Assembly (NCBI RefSeq): GCF_023053635.1
Contig: NC_086176.1
Span: 72,054,536-72,118,535 of the forward strand
Direction: 5' to 3'
From: Elgaria multicarinata webbii
Lineage: Eukaryota > Chordata > Lepidosauria > Squamata > Anguidae
DNA: 64,000 bases
Positions 34,367-44,847 of the stretch are shown one piece after another. Positions within the stretch are counted from its first letter, which is position 1, and each line of letters starts with the position of its first letter. Position numbers and translations under genes: made by a program. The notes under the pieces are model-generated. The model was not told where the DNA came from, did not search any database, and worked only from the letters and a program-made list of their open reading frames with translations.

Positions 34367-35164
34367 TAGGGTGTGCAGGGACCCCCGATCCGCCTTGGAG
34401 GCTGATCCGGAGCCCCTGAAGCAGCCCCAATCTGCCTTGGGGCTGCCTTGGGGGTTCCCGAACTGCCTCGGTGCCGAAGCCAAGGCGAAATTCGGACCCT
34501 CCAAGGCGACTTGGAGTTTTCTGGGTGCTGGCTGTTCAGCTGACACCCAGAAAACTCTCCCCACTTATCTGGTGCCACTGCCGTTCGCTGCCGCAGACGG
34601 TAGAGGCACCAGGTAAGCCCCCTTCTCCACTTACCTGCGTCTGCTGCCGCTGGCAGTTTGCATCCGATGGCTTTGACTCAAGGATGGTGAAGACTGGAAG
34701 CAGGCCATGGCCTGCTTCCGGCCTTCAGCATTCTCGAGTGGAAGCCACTGGACGCAAGCCAGGAGTGGTGGCAGAGGTTGCAGGTAAGTGGGGAAGGGGG
34801 GCTTACCTGCTGCCTCCGTCGCCACCACCATCATTCTTCTGGCGGCTTCTGGTGCCGCCAGAAATGAAAGGGAGTAGGCCACATGATACCTTAAAATCAC
34901 ATGGCCTACTCCCTTTCATTTCCAGCAGTGGCACCGGAAGACACCAGAAAAAAGATGGCGACAGAGACAGCAGGTAAGGAGATGGGTGCGGGGCGGGGGC
35001 AGCTCCATAGCGCCAAGGTGGCCCAAAGCTTTGGAGACAATTGGCTTTGGCTTCAGACCGCCTCAGCCTTTGCCCAAACCACCTCAGATCCGGTTCGGAA
35101 AGGTCTGAACCACCCCAATCCACTTCGGGTTTGGGGTTCGGATCTGATGCGGTGCACAGTCCTA
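34367..35164. mobile_element. Non-autonomous hAT element, family E, with 8-bp TSD
   Basis: 798 bp, starting TAGGGTGTGCAGG and ending TGCACAGTCCTA. The flanking octamers ttgagagg (34359-34366) and ttgagggg (35165-35172) match at 7 of 8, inside a CR1 copy. Large internal inverted repeats include GAAATGAAAGGGAGTAGGCC (34861-34880) and its mirror (34903-34922). GC-rich, with about six CTTACCTG/CAGGTAAG-type motifs in both orientations. The open frames crossing it show no transposase motif. Confidence 0.85.
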
Positions 35165-35236
35165 TTGAGGGGCAAGCTGCCTCTGATACTGGAAATATTA
35201 TACAGCCATCATGACCAGTATCCACTGATAGACTTA

Positions 35237-35847
35237 GGGCATTGCTAGACCTGCCGGGATAAGCCGGCAGGGAGGCGGGGCTACGGCACGCTAAGTTTAA
35301 CATGCGCTGCCCAGCCTCCTAGACGGCCGACCCGCAGGGATGACGGAAGCCCTGCAGCATCGGCCATGGTTTTTTAAAGGGGCCATGTGGGGCCCGAAGC
35401 CGCTGGAGAAGGTAAGGTTTTTTTAATTTAATCCCCCCCGCCCCCCCTCACCATCTCCTTCGTCGCCCTCCGCCATCCCCTCACCATTTCCTTCGTCACC
35501 CTCCGCCATCCCCTCACCATCTCCTTCGTCGCCCTCCGCCATCCCCTCACCATCTCCTTCGTCGCCCTCTACCATCTCCCCCCCCGGATCACCCACCCCC
35601 TGGCACGATGGGCACAGCGCTCGTATAGTAAGCGAGTAGCTGCAAAAAGCTGCGGACCTTCCCACAGGTTTTGCAGCTCCGGCCTGAGGCCGGGGCTGCG
35701 AAAAAGGCGCGCCATAAGCGACTTTGCTTATGGCGCGTTGGAGGAGGCCTCACTGCGGCCTGGGCCCGGATTCCCCTGTGCGTCATCTGGACGCACAGCA
35801 GGGAAACCGGGTCTCAAGGCGCGCTAAGGCCTCGTCTAGGAAGGCCC
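35237..35847. mobile_element. CpG-rich non-autonomous DNA element, family G
   Basis: Starts GGGCATTGCTAGACC and ends GTCTAGGAAGGCCC, giving imperfect terminal inverted repeats. The right half holds the palindrome GCGCCATAAGCGACTTTGCT / TATGGCGCG and CCCCTGTGCGTCATCTGG. A second fragment lies at 42329-42488, and 57713 and 63959 have related ends. CpG density is far above the surroundings. It lies in a CR1 copy. I could not define a target duplication, so the superfamily is open. Confidence 0.75.
35446..35577 (+). repeat. 33-bp minisatellite, four units
   Basis: Four tandem units of CTCACCATCTCCTTCGTCGC / CCTCCGCCATCC type, with few substitutions, inside the CpG-rich element. The 33-bp period keeps an open acidic frame on the minus strand that I regard as non-coding. 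Confidence 0.9.
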
Positions 35848-36149
35848 TGTACCTCCATGAATTTATTAATTCTGTCCAGGTTGGTAGCCATCACTCCATC
35901 TTATGGTAGGGAATTCCATAGTTTAACTATCTGCTATGTGGAGAAATACTTCCTTTAATCTGAATAACCCTGGATTCTAGTATTATGAGAGAGTTCTCTC
36001 TTTATCCACTTTCTACACCCAATGCAAAATGTTATACCTTCAAAAGGGAACTGAGCCAGCCCCTTGATTATTTTGGTGGCCTTTTCTGCACCTTTCCCAG
36101 CTTTTTGAGATGTGATGACCAGAAAATACATAGTATTTCAAGTGTGGTT

Positions 36150-36152
36150 ATT

Positions 36153-36191
<39 letters not shown>
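36150..36191 (+). repeat. (TTG)n microsatellite
   Basis: Thirteen or so TTG units, followed by a minus-strand LINE-like tail TATTTATTTGTATCCCGCC. Confidence 0.95.
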
Positions 36192-36326
36192 ATATTTATT
36201 TGTATCCCGCCTTTTGCCCAATGCTGGGCCTCAAGGCGGCCTCAAGGTGGTTGCATAATAATTTTCTATAAAGGTATTATGAGTTGCTAGTTTTATTTTT
36301 GATTCCTTCCCTAATTCCTCCCCACA

Positions 36327-36540
36327 CTGAGAGCCACTGTGGTGTAGTGTTTAGAGTGTTGGTCTGGGAGTCAAGCAATCCAGGTTCTAGTCCCCACTTG
36401 GAAGCTCACCGGGTGACTTTAGGCTAGTCACAGGCTCTCAGTCCAACCTACCTCACAGGATTGTTGTTGTGAGGATAAAATGGAGAGGAGAAAAAATGGT
36501 GGGATATAAATGCAATCAATCAATAAATATAAATGCAATA
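36327..36540 (+). repeat. Sauria-type tRNA-derived SINE, near full length
   Basis: GTGGTGTAGTGTTTAGAGTG is the A-box region and CAGGTTCTAGTCCCCACTTG the B-box region. CAACCTACCTCACAGGATTG and GTGAGGATAAAATGGAGAGG form the body. The tail is ATAAATGCAATCAATC-like. This SINE class is typical of squamates and its 3' end resembles RTE/BovB LINEs. Confidence 0.88.
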
Positions 36541-36743
36541 AATACAGCACAACAATACCCCTAGTGCACCCTTCTCTGCTCATCTTATAGAGTTTTTATC
36601 TAGAGATTACCACATCCCATTTATTCTCTCCATTTCACCAGTTTTCTGTTATGAACTATATCTATGTTCGCCTTTAAAACCTAGCATTCCAGCTCTCCTG
36701 TCTTGGATCAGAGGCTTCTACTTTAGCATAGAAACACACATAC

Positions 36744-37795
36744 ATGGTATCCCTCTCCAGATGCCTGCGGTGTGTGAATTTTTTCCTAGGGCCCTTTGGT
36801 CTCTTCAACTCAGCCTGGCTGCTTCATCGTCGTTTGAAACTTAATATGGCAAAAATTGAACTGCTTGTTTTTCCTCCTAAACCCTCTCCTCACCTCTCAT
36901 TCTCTCTTACTGTCAACGATGTCACGCTCTCTCCGGTCAAGGAAGCTCGTAGTCTCAGCTTTATATTTGATTCCTCGCTCTCCTTTATTCCTCATATTGA
37001 GGCAGTAGCTAAATCCTGTCGTTTCTTCCTGTATAATATTGCCAGGATTCGGCCATTTTTGTCTGTCTCTTCTGCCAAGACTCTCGTTCACGCACTGGTT
37101 ATCTCTCGGTTGGACTACTGCAACCTTCTTCTCTCTGGCCTTCCTTCATCTCACATCAGTCCGCTGGTCTCTGTCCACCACTCTGCCGCTAAGATCATCT
37201 TCTTGGCCCGCCGCTCTGACCATGTCACTCCACTTCTGAAATCTCTTCATTGGCTCCCAATTCACTCCAGAATCCAATATAAACTTCTCCTGTTGACCTT
37301 CAAAGCTTTTCACGGTCTAGCTCCTGCCTATCTCTCCTCTCTCATCTCACACTATTCCCCCGCTCGTGCTCTCCGCTCCTCTGATGCCATGCTTCTCGCC
37401 TGCCCAAGAACCTCCACTTCCCTTACTCGGCTTGGTCCTTTTTCTTCTGCTGCCCCTTACGCCTGGAACGCTCTTCCAGAACACTTGAGAGCTACCAACT
37501 CAATCACAGCTTTTAAAACTCAGCTAAAAACTTTTCTTTTCCCTATAGCTTTTAAATATTGAGTTTGTTCTGACTCTATACTGTTAGCTTCACCCTACCC
37601 GGTGCCTGTTTACACTTCCCCGTGCCTGTTTGCATTCTCTTTCCCTCCTTATTGTTTACTACAACTTTATTACATTGTAAGCCTATGCGGCAGGGTCTTG
37701 CTATTTACTGTGTATAATCTGTACAGCACCATGTACATTGATGGTGCTATATAAATAAATAAATTAATAATAATAATAATAATAATAATAATTCA
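36744..37795 (+). mobile_element. L2-type LINE 3' end with 272-codon open frame
   Basis: An uninterrupted frame (36744-37562) encodes the region downstream of the reverse-transcriptase catalytic box: RRLKLNMAKIELLVFPPKPS, then SLSFIFDSSLSFIPHIE, ALVISRLDYCNLLLSGLPSS, HVTPLLKSLHWLPIHSRIQY and LTRLGPFSSAAPYAWNALPE. The order matches L2-clade ORF2. A 3' UTR follows with CAGCACCATGTACATTGATG / GTGCTATATAAATAAATAAA and a (TAA)n end. The homology probably begins near 36790; the first codons may be flank. The element is 5'-truncated, but the lack of stops over 800 bases suggests recent insertion. The (TAA)n tail probably arose with it. Confidence 0.9.
37763..37793 (+). repeat. (TAA)n tail microsatellite
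   Basis: Nine or so TAA units at the L2 3' end. Confidence 0.9.
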
Positions 37796-37998
37796 ACTAG
37801 GTATGTTTTTCTATATGCTTGTGACCTATATAGCTTGTCTTAGTTAGCCTTAGTATTTTCCAAAATATGAGGAATGATGGTGTCAGGTGATCAGTGATTT
37901 AAACATCTATATACTTGTGTTTTCATATAAATAGTAGGCTTGTTGAATTTTTGTAGACCTGGTTTATTGCTAATGTTGCAAAACTAAAAACAAAACAA

Positions 37999-38159
37999 AA
38001 TATGGCAAATGGATGTTGAAAGAGATACCCTAATTCTATGTGCAATCTATTTTACAGTACATAGTTATGGTACATAATTGTTGTAAATCGCCCAGAGAGC
38101 TTTGGCTATAGGGCAGTATAAAAACAATGTGGATGATGATGATGGTTATAATAATATTT

Positions 38160-38204
<45 letters not shown>

Positions 38205-38443
38205 TTATTTCTTACCCACCTATCCCTTTTTTAAGTGGGAAGAGTTGAGAACCACCACATAATCTTCTCAGCACAAAACTAGACAAGAAAATCAGAAATG
38301 GATATCTCTGTTCATTTCTATTCCGCCCTATAGCCGAAGCTCACTGGGCACTTTACAACAATTATGTACCATAATTATGTACTGTAAAATAGATTGAACA
38401 TAACTTTAGAGGATCTCTTTCAACATTTGTTTGCCATGTTTGA
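37999..38443. repeat. Inverted pair of about 127-bp repeats flanking (TAA)n
   Basis: The left arm (about 37999-38126) carries GGATGTTGAAAGAGATACCC, CAATCTATTTTACAGTACAT and CGCCCAGAGAGCTTTGGC. The right arm (about 38318-38443) carries the reverse complement of the same order. The spacer of about 190 bases includes a 45-base (TAA)n run (38158-38203). Both arms end in the LINE tail motif, so they are two LINE tails in opposite orientation or one inverted duplication. Confidence 0.8.
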
Positions 38444-38639
38444 AGTTTCTGGTTCAGAGGTAGTACATTAGTGGCCCTCAGATGTTGGGACAAACTATAG
38501 GCAATGAGTGGCCATTGATGGGGAGAGAAAGCTGGACTGCATGGACCTTGGTCTGATACAGCTATTCTTATTTTCTGCCCATGATTGCCAATGGTGAAAA
38601 GGCACTAGTTACATTTTTTCTTCTCTGAGCAGCTACACT

Positions 38640-38745
38640 CAATGCAACATCAGAAACTCATTTTGAGACTTTCTTACTTTTCAAAAGCTAGGTGGGGGGA
38701 GTGGGGGGTGTTGCATTACAAGGGTATGGCTGGCGGGAGCAGATG
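38640..38745 (+). repeat. Dispersed repeat, copy 1 (inverted partner at 46048)
   Basis: CAACATCAGAAACTCATTTT, GAGACTTTCTTACTTTTCAA and GTTGCATTACAAGGGTATGG match the reverse complement of 46048-46195 closely. Confidence 0.8.
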
Positions 38746-38763
38746 TCCAAAAAGAAGAAAAAA

Positions 38764-38793
38764 TCATCATCACCATCACCATCACCATCATCT
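38764..38793 (+). repeat. (CATCAC)n simple repeat
   Basis: About five CAC/CAT hexamer units. Confidence 0.85.
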
Positions 38794-39609
38794 GTGGCTT
38801 GCCAAGTTCAGAGCCGGAGAAAAAACTCAGACTAAACTATGAGAAGTAGTAAAGGCCTCTGCTGAGCATGTCCTCAGCAGTAGCTACAGAGAGATGTTTC
38901 CACCTATGCTACATAACAAACAAACAAACACCAGTTAAAGTGGGGACTATGGTGCTGTGAGAGGAGTCTCCATGAAATGGGAGATTTGCATGAGCTACCA
39001 GTGATTTAGAACCCTGAATTCTAAATTACGTGGGGAGCCGACATGAGCGGAGCAGGCGCTCTGCTGTAGAGATTCCCTCTCCAATGTGTGGAGCATGCTG
39101 GGAGGGGCCAGCTAGTACTTCCCCACTCTCCTCTCAGGCAATTCTAATCACGTGAAGGCTAGGACACCTGAACAGAGCTTCTGTTGCTGGCAGAATAGAA
39201 TCTTCTACTTGTATGTTTTGATAATTTTGGGAAGTCCCTGATATGCCATTTGGGCTGCCGTCACCAAACTTCATGTGACATGAAACACGTATTTTATTTT
39301 AATTGTAAATAGCAGCTACTGTGAGAGGAGGGAAACATCAGGATTTGGACCACAATGTGTGTGGACGCATTAACCCTTTCTTCCACATTGCAGTCCCAAT
39401 CCCCCCCTCCCCCCATCCAGCTGCTATTTGGCATATGAGATCAGGTTTGGTGGAGCAATTTTTGTTCAGACTGTAGTATAGGTGGAAAGGACTAAAAAGC
39501 CCTCTTTGTGCACTGCGGTCTCAATCCTGATTCATCCCCCCCATCCCCCGGTGGCTGCTATTTATAGAGGGGGCAGATACACATAATGTCAAACTGCGTG
39601 TTTAATATC
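38794..39609. other. No gene; degenerate local duplication
   Basis: CATTGCAGTCCCAATCCCCC with GCTGCTATTTGGCA (39388-39433) recurs loosely as CACTGCGGTCTCAATCCTG with GGCTGCTATTTA (39510-39564). The element type is not recognised. Confidence 0.4.
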
Positions 39610-39720
39610 ATAGGTATCTTGGCCCCTATGTGGGAGTAAATTCTGTTGAAATTAATGGGATTTACTTCCAGGTAAATGTTGGATGTAAATGGCACTTGCT
39701 TCCATGTAGATATTGTTCAG
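39610..39720 (+). repeat. Family F short palindromic repeat
   Basis: GGGAGTAAATTCTGTTGAAA and TTAATGGGATTTACTTCCAG form the inverted core. Confidence 0.6.
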
Positions 39721-40711
39721 ACAGAGTCCATCACCCACTGATTTTGCTAAAAGCAAAGAAGGAAATGGTGTGTTCAACTTAAAACACCAAACTTGTGAGC
39801 GGTGAGCGATTGTGTAGTAACATCAACAGGTCATGCTGCAGTGATCCACAATTATTTCAAGTTTTCAAAGAAGGTCACCCAACCTATCATGCCTTACAAT
39901 GACAGAGATGTCTGAAGGTTCAATCTCCTTTATAGCATGTGCTCTCAATCTATCCACACTATTATGACAACAAATGCTATAGATAAATATCCTTCCAAAA
40001 AAGCCCTCCTCTTGTTAGCACTAACTGCTTTTAGGCTGCATTCACAGGATGACTCCTCTTTCAGCTCTACACTGGAGGTCACAGATTAATCTTGACACCA
40101 GTTAAAACTCTGAAAAAGCAGAGATATTGGCAACTCTAAAGTCCTTCGATTTGCAATTACTCTTGTTTGCCAAGCTGAAACTTAAAGAAGTTCATCTAGT
40201 AAGGGCAGAATAGTGGCAGGAGATTGCCTGCAGCATACACACTTTGTTCTGTAATAGGAGAGGTGTTGTACAGACAGGCTGCTATATAAAGCGCTAATGT
40301 TCTCCGGAACAGACCATGGCTTTCATTTTACTAAATCTGCCCTTTCTGGCCAATGCACTTTTGTTATTTTGTAAAGTTGTTGAGATTTCCTCTGGAAGAT
40401 ATGAAATACTGCCTGTGTGCATTTGTCTGTAGCCAGCAAATTCTCTTAGGTGTAAGTGCTAAAAAGCATGTATGCACGCACACATGCACGTACACACACA
40501 CTTTATTCTTCAAGAAAATCTTCTTAGGGGGAAAATATTTTATGGGAGAATTCCCTGGAAATTTATTAATACAAAAATGTCTAACAAACCTTATCACATA
40601 TAGAAAGAAACTGTAGGTCAATGTTTCTTTTTAAAATTATTGTCAGAACACCCCACATTTTCCATGAAATAAAATTTTTATATTCGTTTGTTTCCTTGCC
40701 ATTTTACAGAC
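39721..40711. other. No recognisable gene or repeat
   Basis: A short CA-rich run near 40470-40500 is the only pattern. Confidence 0.4.
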
Positions 40712-40758
<47 letters not shown>

Positions 40759-40815
40759 TCTATACCACCCCATAGTCAAAGATCTCTGGGCAGTTTACAA
40801 AATATTAAAACATTA
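40712..40815 (-). repeat. (TTA)n followed by a minus-strand LINE tail
   Basis: A 47-base (TTA)n run (40712-40758) joins CTATACCACCCCATAGTCAA / GATCTCTGGGCAGTTTACA, the reverse complement of the LINE tail family. Confidence 0.75.
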
Positions 40816-41445
40816 AACTTTAAATGTTTTCACACAGTTATATAGCCATAGCATTATCCAGGCTGATGAGTATACACAGGAAAATTTCAGGATTCCATTG
40901 GCCAGTTATCTATGTCCCATTGAGAGGATTAGAACTTGACTGGCCACTAATGCTGCGATCGCATACTTAACCTGGGACCTCAGAATAAGACCATTGATCA
41001 GAGTGGGGCTTATTGCCAAGAAAACATGCTTAGTGTGTGAATATCTACATAAGAGCCTGGAGCTATTTGATGAGGATTTCTAATATTTGGAACACCATGT
41101 GAAGGTTTGAGGCCTAAAGAGGAAGGTAATAAACGCAGGCTTAAAGGCCTGGCGTTTTTCTGTTGGGAGGGGGTGTCTCTGAGAGGAATCGTTTCTTGGG
41201 CTACCAAGAATGGTGCTGGATCCAGGAGCAGTTCCAAACTGAAAATTTGCTTCTTTAGAAGAAAGGCCTAACCACCTAACACATAGAATATGCCTAACAC
41301 TTAAAACCTTGTGAACCACTTTGGATTTTTTTTAAAAAAAGAAAAGCAATATAAAAAAATCTCCAGTAATAAATAATAAAAAATAAAGAAAACCCGGATC
41401 ATTTTTAGCCGCAACTAATAGTACCTCCGTCTTGTTAGATTAAGT

Positions 41446-41446
<1 letters not shown>
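40816..41446. other. No recognisable gene
   Basis: No homology seen. An A-rich end (41336-41392) may be a decayed retroposon tail. Confidence 0.35.

Positions 41447-41484
<38 letters not shown>
41447..41484 (+). repeat. (TTTC)n microsatellite
   Basis: Nine or so TTTC units. Confidence 0.95.
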
Positions 41485-42328
41485 GCCCACAACAAGTCCT
41501 TCAATGATCCTGACCGATGGTTTAGGATTTCCACTGCTTCCCTGGACACAGATAGAAAGGAGAAACATACCCATCATTTATGCACTGATGACACTGCATT
41601 TCAAATCCCTGTAAGATCTTTCCCAGAAGTTTCATGTCCATATTGTAAAGTGTGGGAGACAAGATGGAGCCCAGCAGAATCCTGTGAGAAAGGCTGTTGA
41701 ATCAAGTAGTAGCTTCCCTGCACGAAATTCTGGGACTTACAATCCTGGAAGGTCAAGAGCCACCACCAAAAATGGTCCCTGTCCCAATAACGATATCATG
41801 GTCAATATTATCAGAAAACAATGAGAGGTACAGGAGAACCAACAGGGACACACTCTTCATGTCTGTTGCATTGCGTACATCACTTGTCATCCACCCAGGC
41901 AACCGAGTAAGTTTCTGTTCCCAAACCAGGCCTATAACCATTTAAATAATCCAAATAATTGGTCTCATTTAGAATTGAGAGCCACTTGCTACTCAATGTC
42001 CCAAAATGGCAAGTTTGAGACCAACTAATAATTATTAAAAATTGTAATCTAACGATATTTTTTTAAAAAATAAAATATATGGCAGGCTGACTATTTTGTC
42101 TTTCAGGGCTTAAAGGATAAATACCTCCCTAAAGGAAACACTGTCTACCTCAGTCACCCAATGGCCCAGTTCCCTCTTTCACATACAGGGGCAGATACAC
42201 ACACATGCACATGGCAGGACTGAATGAGCCAGGCCCAGAATAGGAATGCAGTCAAGAAAGCAAGTTGTGGGCCTAACACTTCCAAGTATTTCATGTTCTC
42301 AATCTGTACAGCATGAGAATATTCATGA
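41485..42328. other. No recognisable gene or repeat
   Basis: Nothing that can be supported. Confidence 0.4.
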
Positions 42329-42488
42329 GGCCGGAGCTGGGGAAAAAGCGCGCCATAAGCGACTTAGCTTATGGCGCGCTAGACCAGGCCTCACTGCGGC
42401 CTGCCGCCGGATTCCCCTGTGCGTCATCTGGACGCACAGCAGGGAAACCGGGTTGGAAGGCGCGCTAAGGCCTGGTCTAGCAAGGCCC
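42329..42488. repeat. CpG-rich DNA element, family G, 3' fragment
   Basis: From GAGGCCGGAGCTGGGG to CTGGTCTAGCAAGGCCC it follows 35683-35847 base by base, with roughly nine of ten positions matching by eye. It includes CCCCTGTGCGTCATCTGGAC and the GCGCGCC/GGCGCGC palindrome. The left half of the full element is absent. Confidence 0.85.
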
Positions 42489-42896
42489 ATGGTTATGGCC
42501 ATCCAATGTAGAGCGGGAGAAGCAGCGGATTCCATCTTTGACTCTGCTGCCCTCTTGCTCTGCATTTCAGCCACATGGGCTTTTTTGACATTGAACTGAG
42601 GCTCTGGAATAGGAGGGAAGGAGGGTGGGGAGGCCTCAGCATATGGCATAAGCTGGCCTTCCCAGTCCTCTCGCCTCCCTCTTACCAGCACTTGCTCTTT
42701 CCCTCTTCTCCAAGGTCATCTTTGTGAGCTCAGATAGGCAACTGGCATGGGGGAGGAAGGGGGCAGGGAGCTTAGAGTCCCAGGTTGGAGACTCTAAGTC
42801 TCCAACCTGAGGTTGGAGTGGTGTCTCTGACCTTGGATCCAAGAATCCAAACTATCCTATGGTCTCCCAGACTCTGTCTAGGGGGCATAGGATCAT
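42489..42896. other. No gene; short inverted repeat
   Basis: TTAGAGTCCCAGGTTGGAGA near 42771 is mirrored by TCTCCAACCTGAGGTTGGAG, a local hairpin of unknown origin. Confidence 0.45.
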
Positions 42897-43002
42897 TCCC
42901 TGAAGCTTTAGTCCTATATTTGCTTACCTGGGGAGTAAGTCTGATAGAACTCAACAGGACTTTCTTCTGAGTAGACATCGATGGATTGCACTGTAAATTG
43001 CA
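42897..43002 (+). repeat. Family F short palindromic repeat
   Basis: GGGGAGTAAGTCTGATAGAA and CTCAACAGGACTTTCTTCTG, then GGATTGCACTG. Confidence 0.6.
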
Positions 43003-44452
43003 TAATGGGTATTCAAAATGCTTTTCAAATAAGCCAACAAGTAGCTCCTGTTAAACCAATCAAAGGGCTGTTTGATATCTCTGTAAGCTAAATGTAACAG
43101 ATGCTAATATTTTTGTTTGAGCAAAAGCTGGCATAACTTAAACATTCATTCTGTGGTTGATCATAACTCAGTGACATCTGCCCATTGCTTTCTGCAATTT
43201 TATACATAGCACCAAAATTCATCCCCAAATTTTGGAAACCATTGACAGAGAATAATGCCCAAATATATTGGCAGTGTTAAAGAACTTTTTTTTCTTTTTC
43301 TAAAAAACACAAAAAATACAAATAAAAAATATATCAGTGTGCTTTTGTACTATTGATGTGAATATAGCACCACTAACATTTTTGAACATTTCTAAAGCTA
43401 TGTTACTTTTACAATTGCTTAACGTATTTAATTATTTATTCATGAAACTTCTACTCTGCCTTTACACTTAAATAGCCATCCAATCAATTAGAAAATCAAT
43501 AAAATGGTATAAAATAGAAATAATAAAATAAAGTCAAGAAATGAATCAAAGTAGTCACAGCAAATATATTCAATAACACTTGAAGGTTGAACAGCTGTAA
43601 CCTGGCATCTAAGTTGATGGTAGTACCAGGCAAAGACATCAAGGCAGAGAATTGATAAGATAGCTTTAGGATGTCTGGAGAAGAGCTTTAGAAGAACAGC
43701 CCTATTCTTCTTACTGTTCATCTCTTTTCCAAATATAAGCTGAGCGACAGAGAGGGGAGATCACCAAGAAGGTAAGGTTAAAGCCTTCCCCTGCTGCTAG
43801 GCTGATCATGATAGAGCTTTCTCCTGCTGCTCAGCCCTTTTCTGGTAATTAGCTGAGCAGCAGTGATTACTCCTCCCCCCACCTCTGCCTTGCCCTGCTT
43901 AGAAAACAGCTGAGCAACAAGGAAGATGGGACTCCAGATCCCCTGTCCCTTGCCACACAACTGTTTTCTAAAGGTACAGTGAATACCCAAATCACAGACA
44001 GGGCCCAAATGAGGAGGACTTGTGGTTCGTATCTGGCCAGGGGATAGGCTGGGTGAATTACCCAATGATGTCTAGTGGCCAGGGCCTTGTACAGGACGGG
44101 ATGTTATCGCGACCCTGGGCATTAACTCAGTTATTTTGATGGTTGGCCCAAGACAATTTGCTGCCTGGGGTGAAGGCACTTCCCCGATCATTGACCAAAC
44201 AGAAGCTGACCAGACTGGCAGCTGAATCTTACTTGAACAATGGTGACAGGACAGTATCCTTCACTGTACCTGAGAGCAGCAGCCTACCTTAGAGGTCTCA
44301 GGGCAGGATGTGGGGAGGAGGGGATCCAGATCCTTCTATGACCTGGATCCCCTGAGCAATCCCTTAAAGATCTTTTGTTCCTTAAGAGTTCCACTTTCCT
44401 TCCTTTACCCTCCTCTTCCCAATAATGTGGGATTTAGGCTGTAGACATGCAG
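43003..44452. other. No recognisable gene or repeat
   Basis: About 1.45 kb without supportable features. The only repetition is short GCTGCTCAGC / GCTGAGCAGC words near 43790-43920. Confidence 0.4.
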
Positions 44453-44627
44453 TGAGAGGCACTCCAGACAATTTAGGTTTCACACAACAGTTTACTAGAA
44501 TATTAAAACAATTACAAGTACAGACATTTAGTCAATAGAGGTGAGTGATACAAAAGCATTAAAACAAAATAAAAGTTGCAAATTTCAAGTTCTTTTACCC
44601 TAGCTGCATTTAGACTCATGCTCTTGT

Positions 44628-44847
44628 TGGGTGACTATATGTAAAGAAGGGCACGGCTCCGGCAGCTTTGTTGTGATGAAGAGGGACTTTCACCAGGTGC
44701 TGTATGCAAAAAAGAGAGCTTCAGCTATTGGATGGTATAGAAATGCAATAAATAAATAAATAAATAAAATGACACCTACTGAAATTCCCTTTTCTATACA
44801 ACTGTTAAAGTTACAGGAGTCCTGTCCTCCTTTCCATATGGTTTGCT
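44628..44847. repeat. hAT-type MITE, family D, nested in the LTR
   Basis: Starts near GGGTGACTATATGTAAAG and ends near CTTTCCATATGG. The flanking repeats atgctcttgt (44618-44627 and 44848-44857) are identical over 10 bases. Inner arms GAAGAGGGACTTTCACCAGG and GAAATTCCCTTTTC are partly inverted. A LINE tail (44711-44769) sits in its middle. Confidence 0.8.
44711..44769 (+). repeat. LINE tail nested in the family D MITE
   Basis: GAGAGCTTCAGCTATTGGAT, GGTATAGAAATGC and (AAAT)n. It interrupts the MITE between TGCTGTATGCA and ATGACACC. Confidence 0.75.

Larger units (their letters stand above)
34338..36147 (-). repeat. CR1 LINE copy split by two DNA transposons
   Basis: Colinear minus-strand CR1 pieces: GTTCCCAGCAGCTGGTATT (34342-34360), then GCAAGCTGCCTCTGATACTG through TCCACTGATAGACTT (35173-35235), then ACCTCCATGAATTTATTAAT onward (35851-36147). 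A hAT element (34367-35164) and a CpG-rich element (35237-35847) separate them. The lineage is that of 56975-58102. Confidence 0.85.

Noticed and set aside
34471-35303. Long open frames on both strands (up to 168 codons)
   Set aside because: They lie in a GC-rich palindromic hAT element. Both strands are open because stop codons are rare in such sequence, and no protein motif is present.
35423-35665. Acidic repeat-containing frame on the minus strand
   Set aside because: It is produced by a 33-bp minisatellite whose period is divisible by three.
38158-38203. CRISPR-like or regular spaced repeats
   Set aside because: It is a trinucleotide microsatellite. No array of repeats with unique spacers was seen anywhere in the window.
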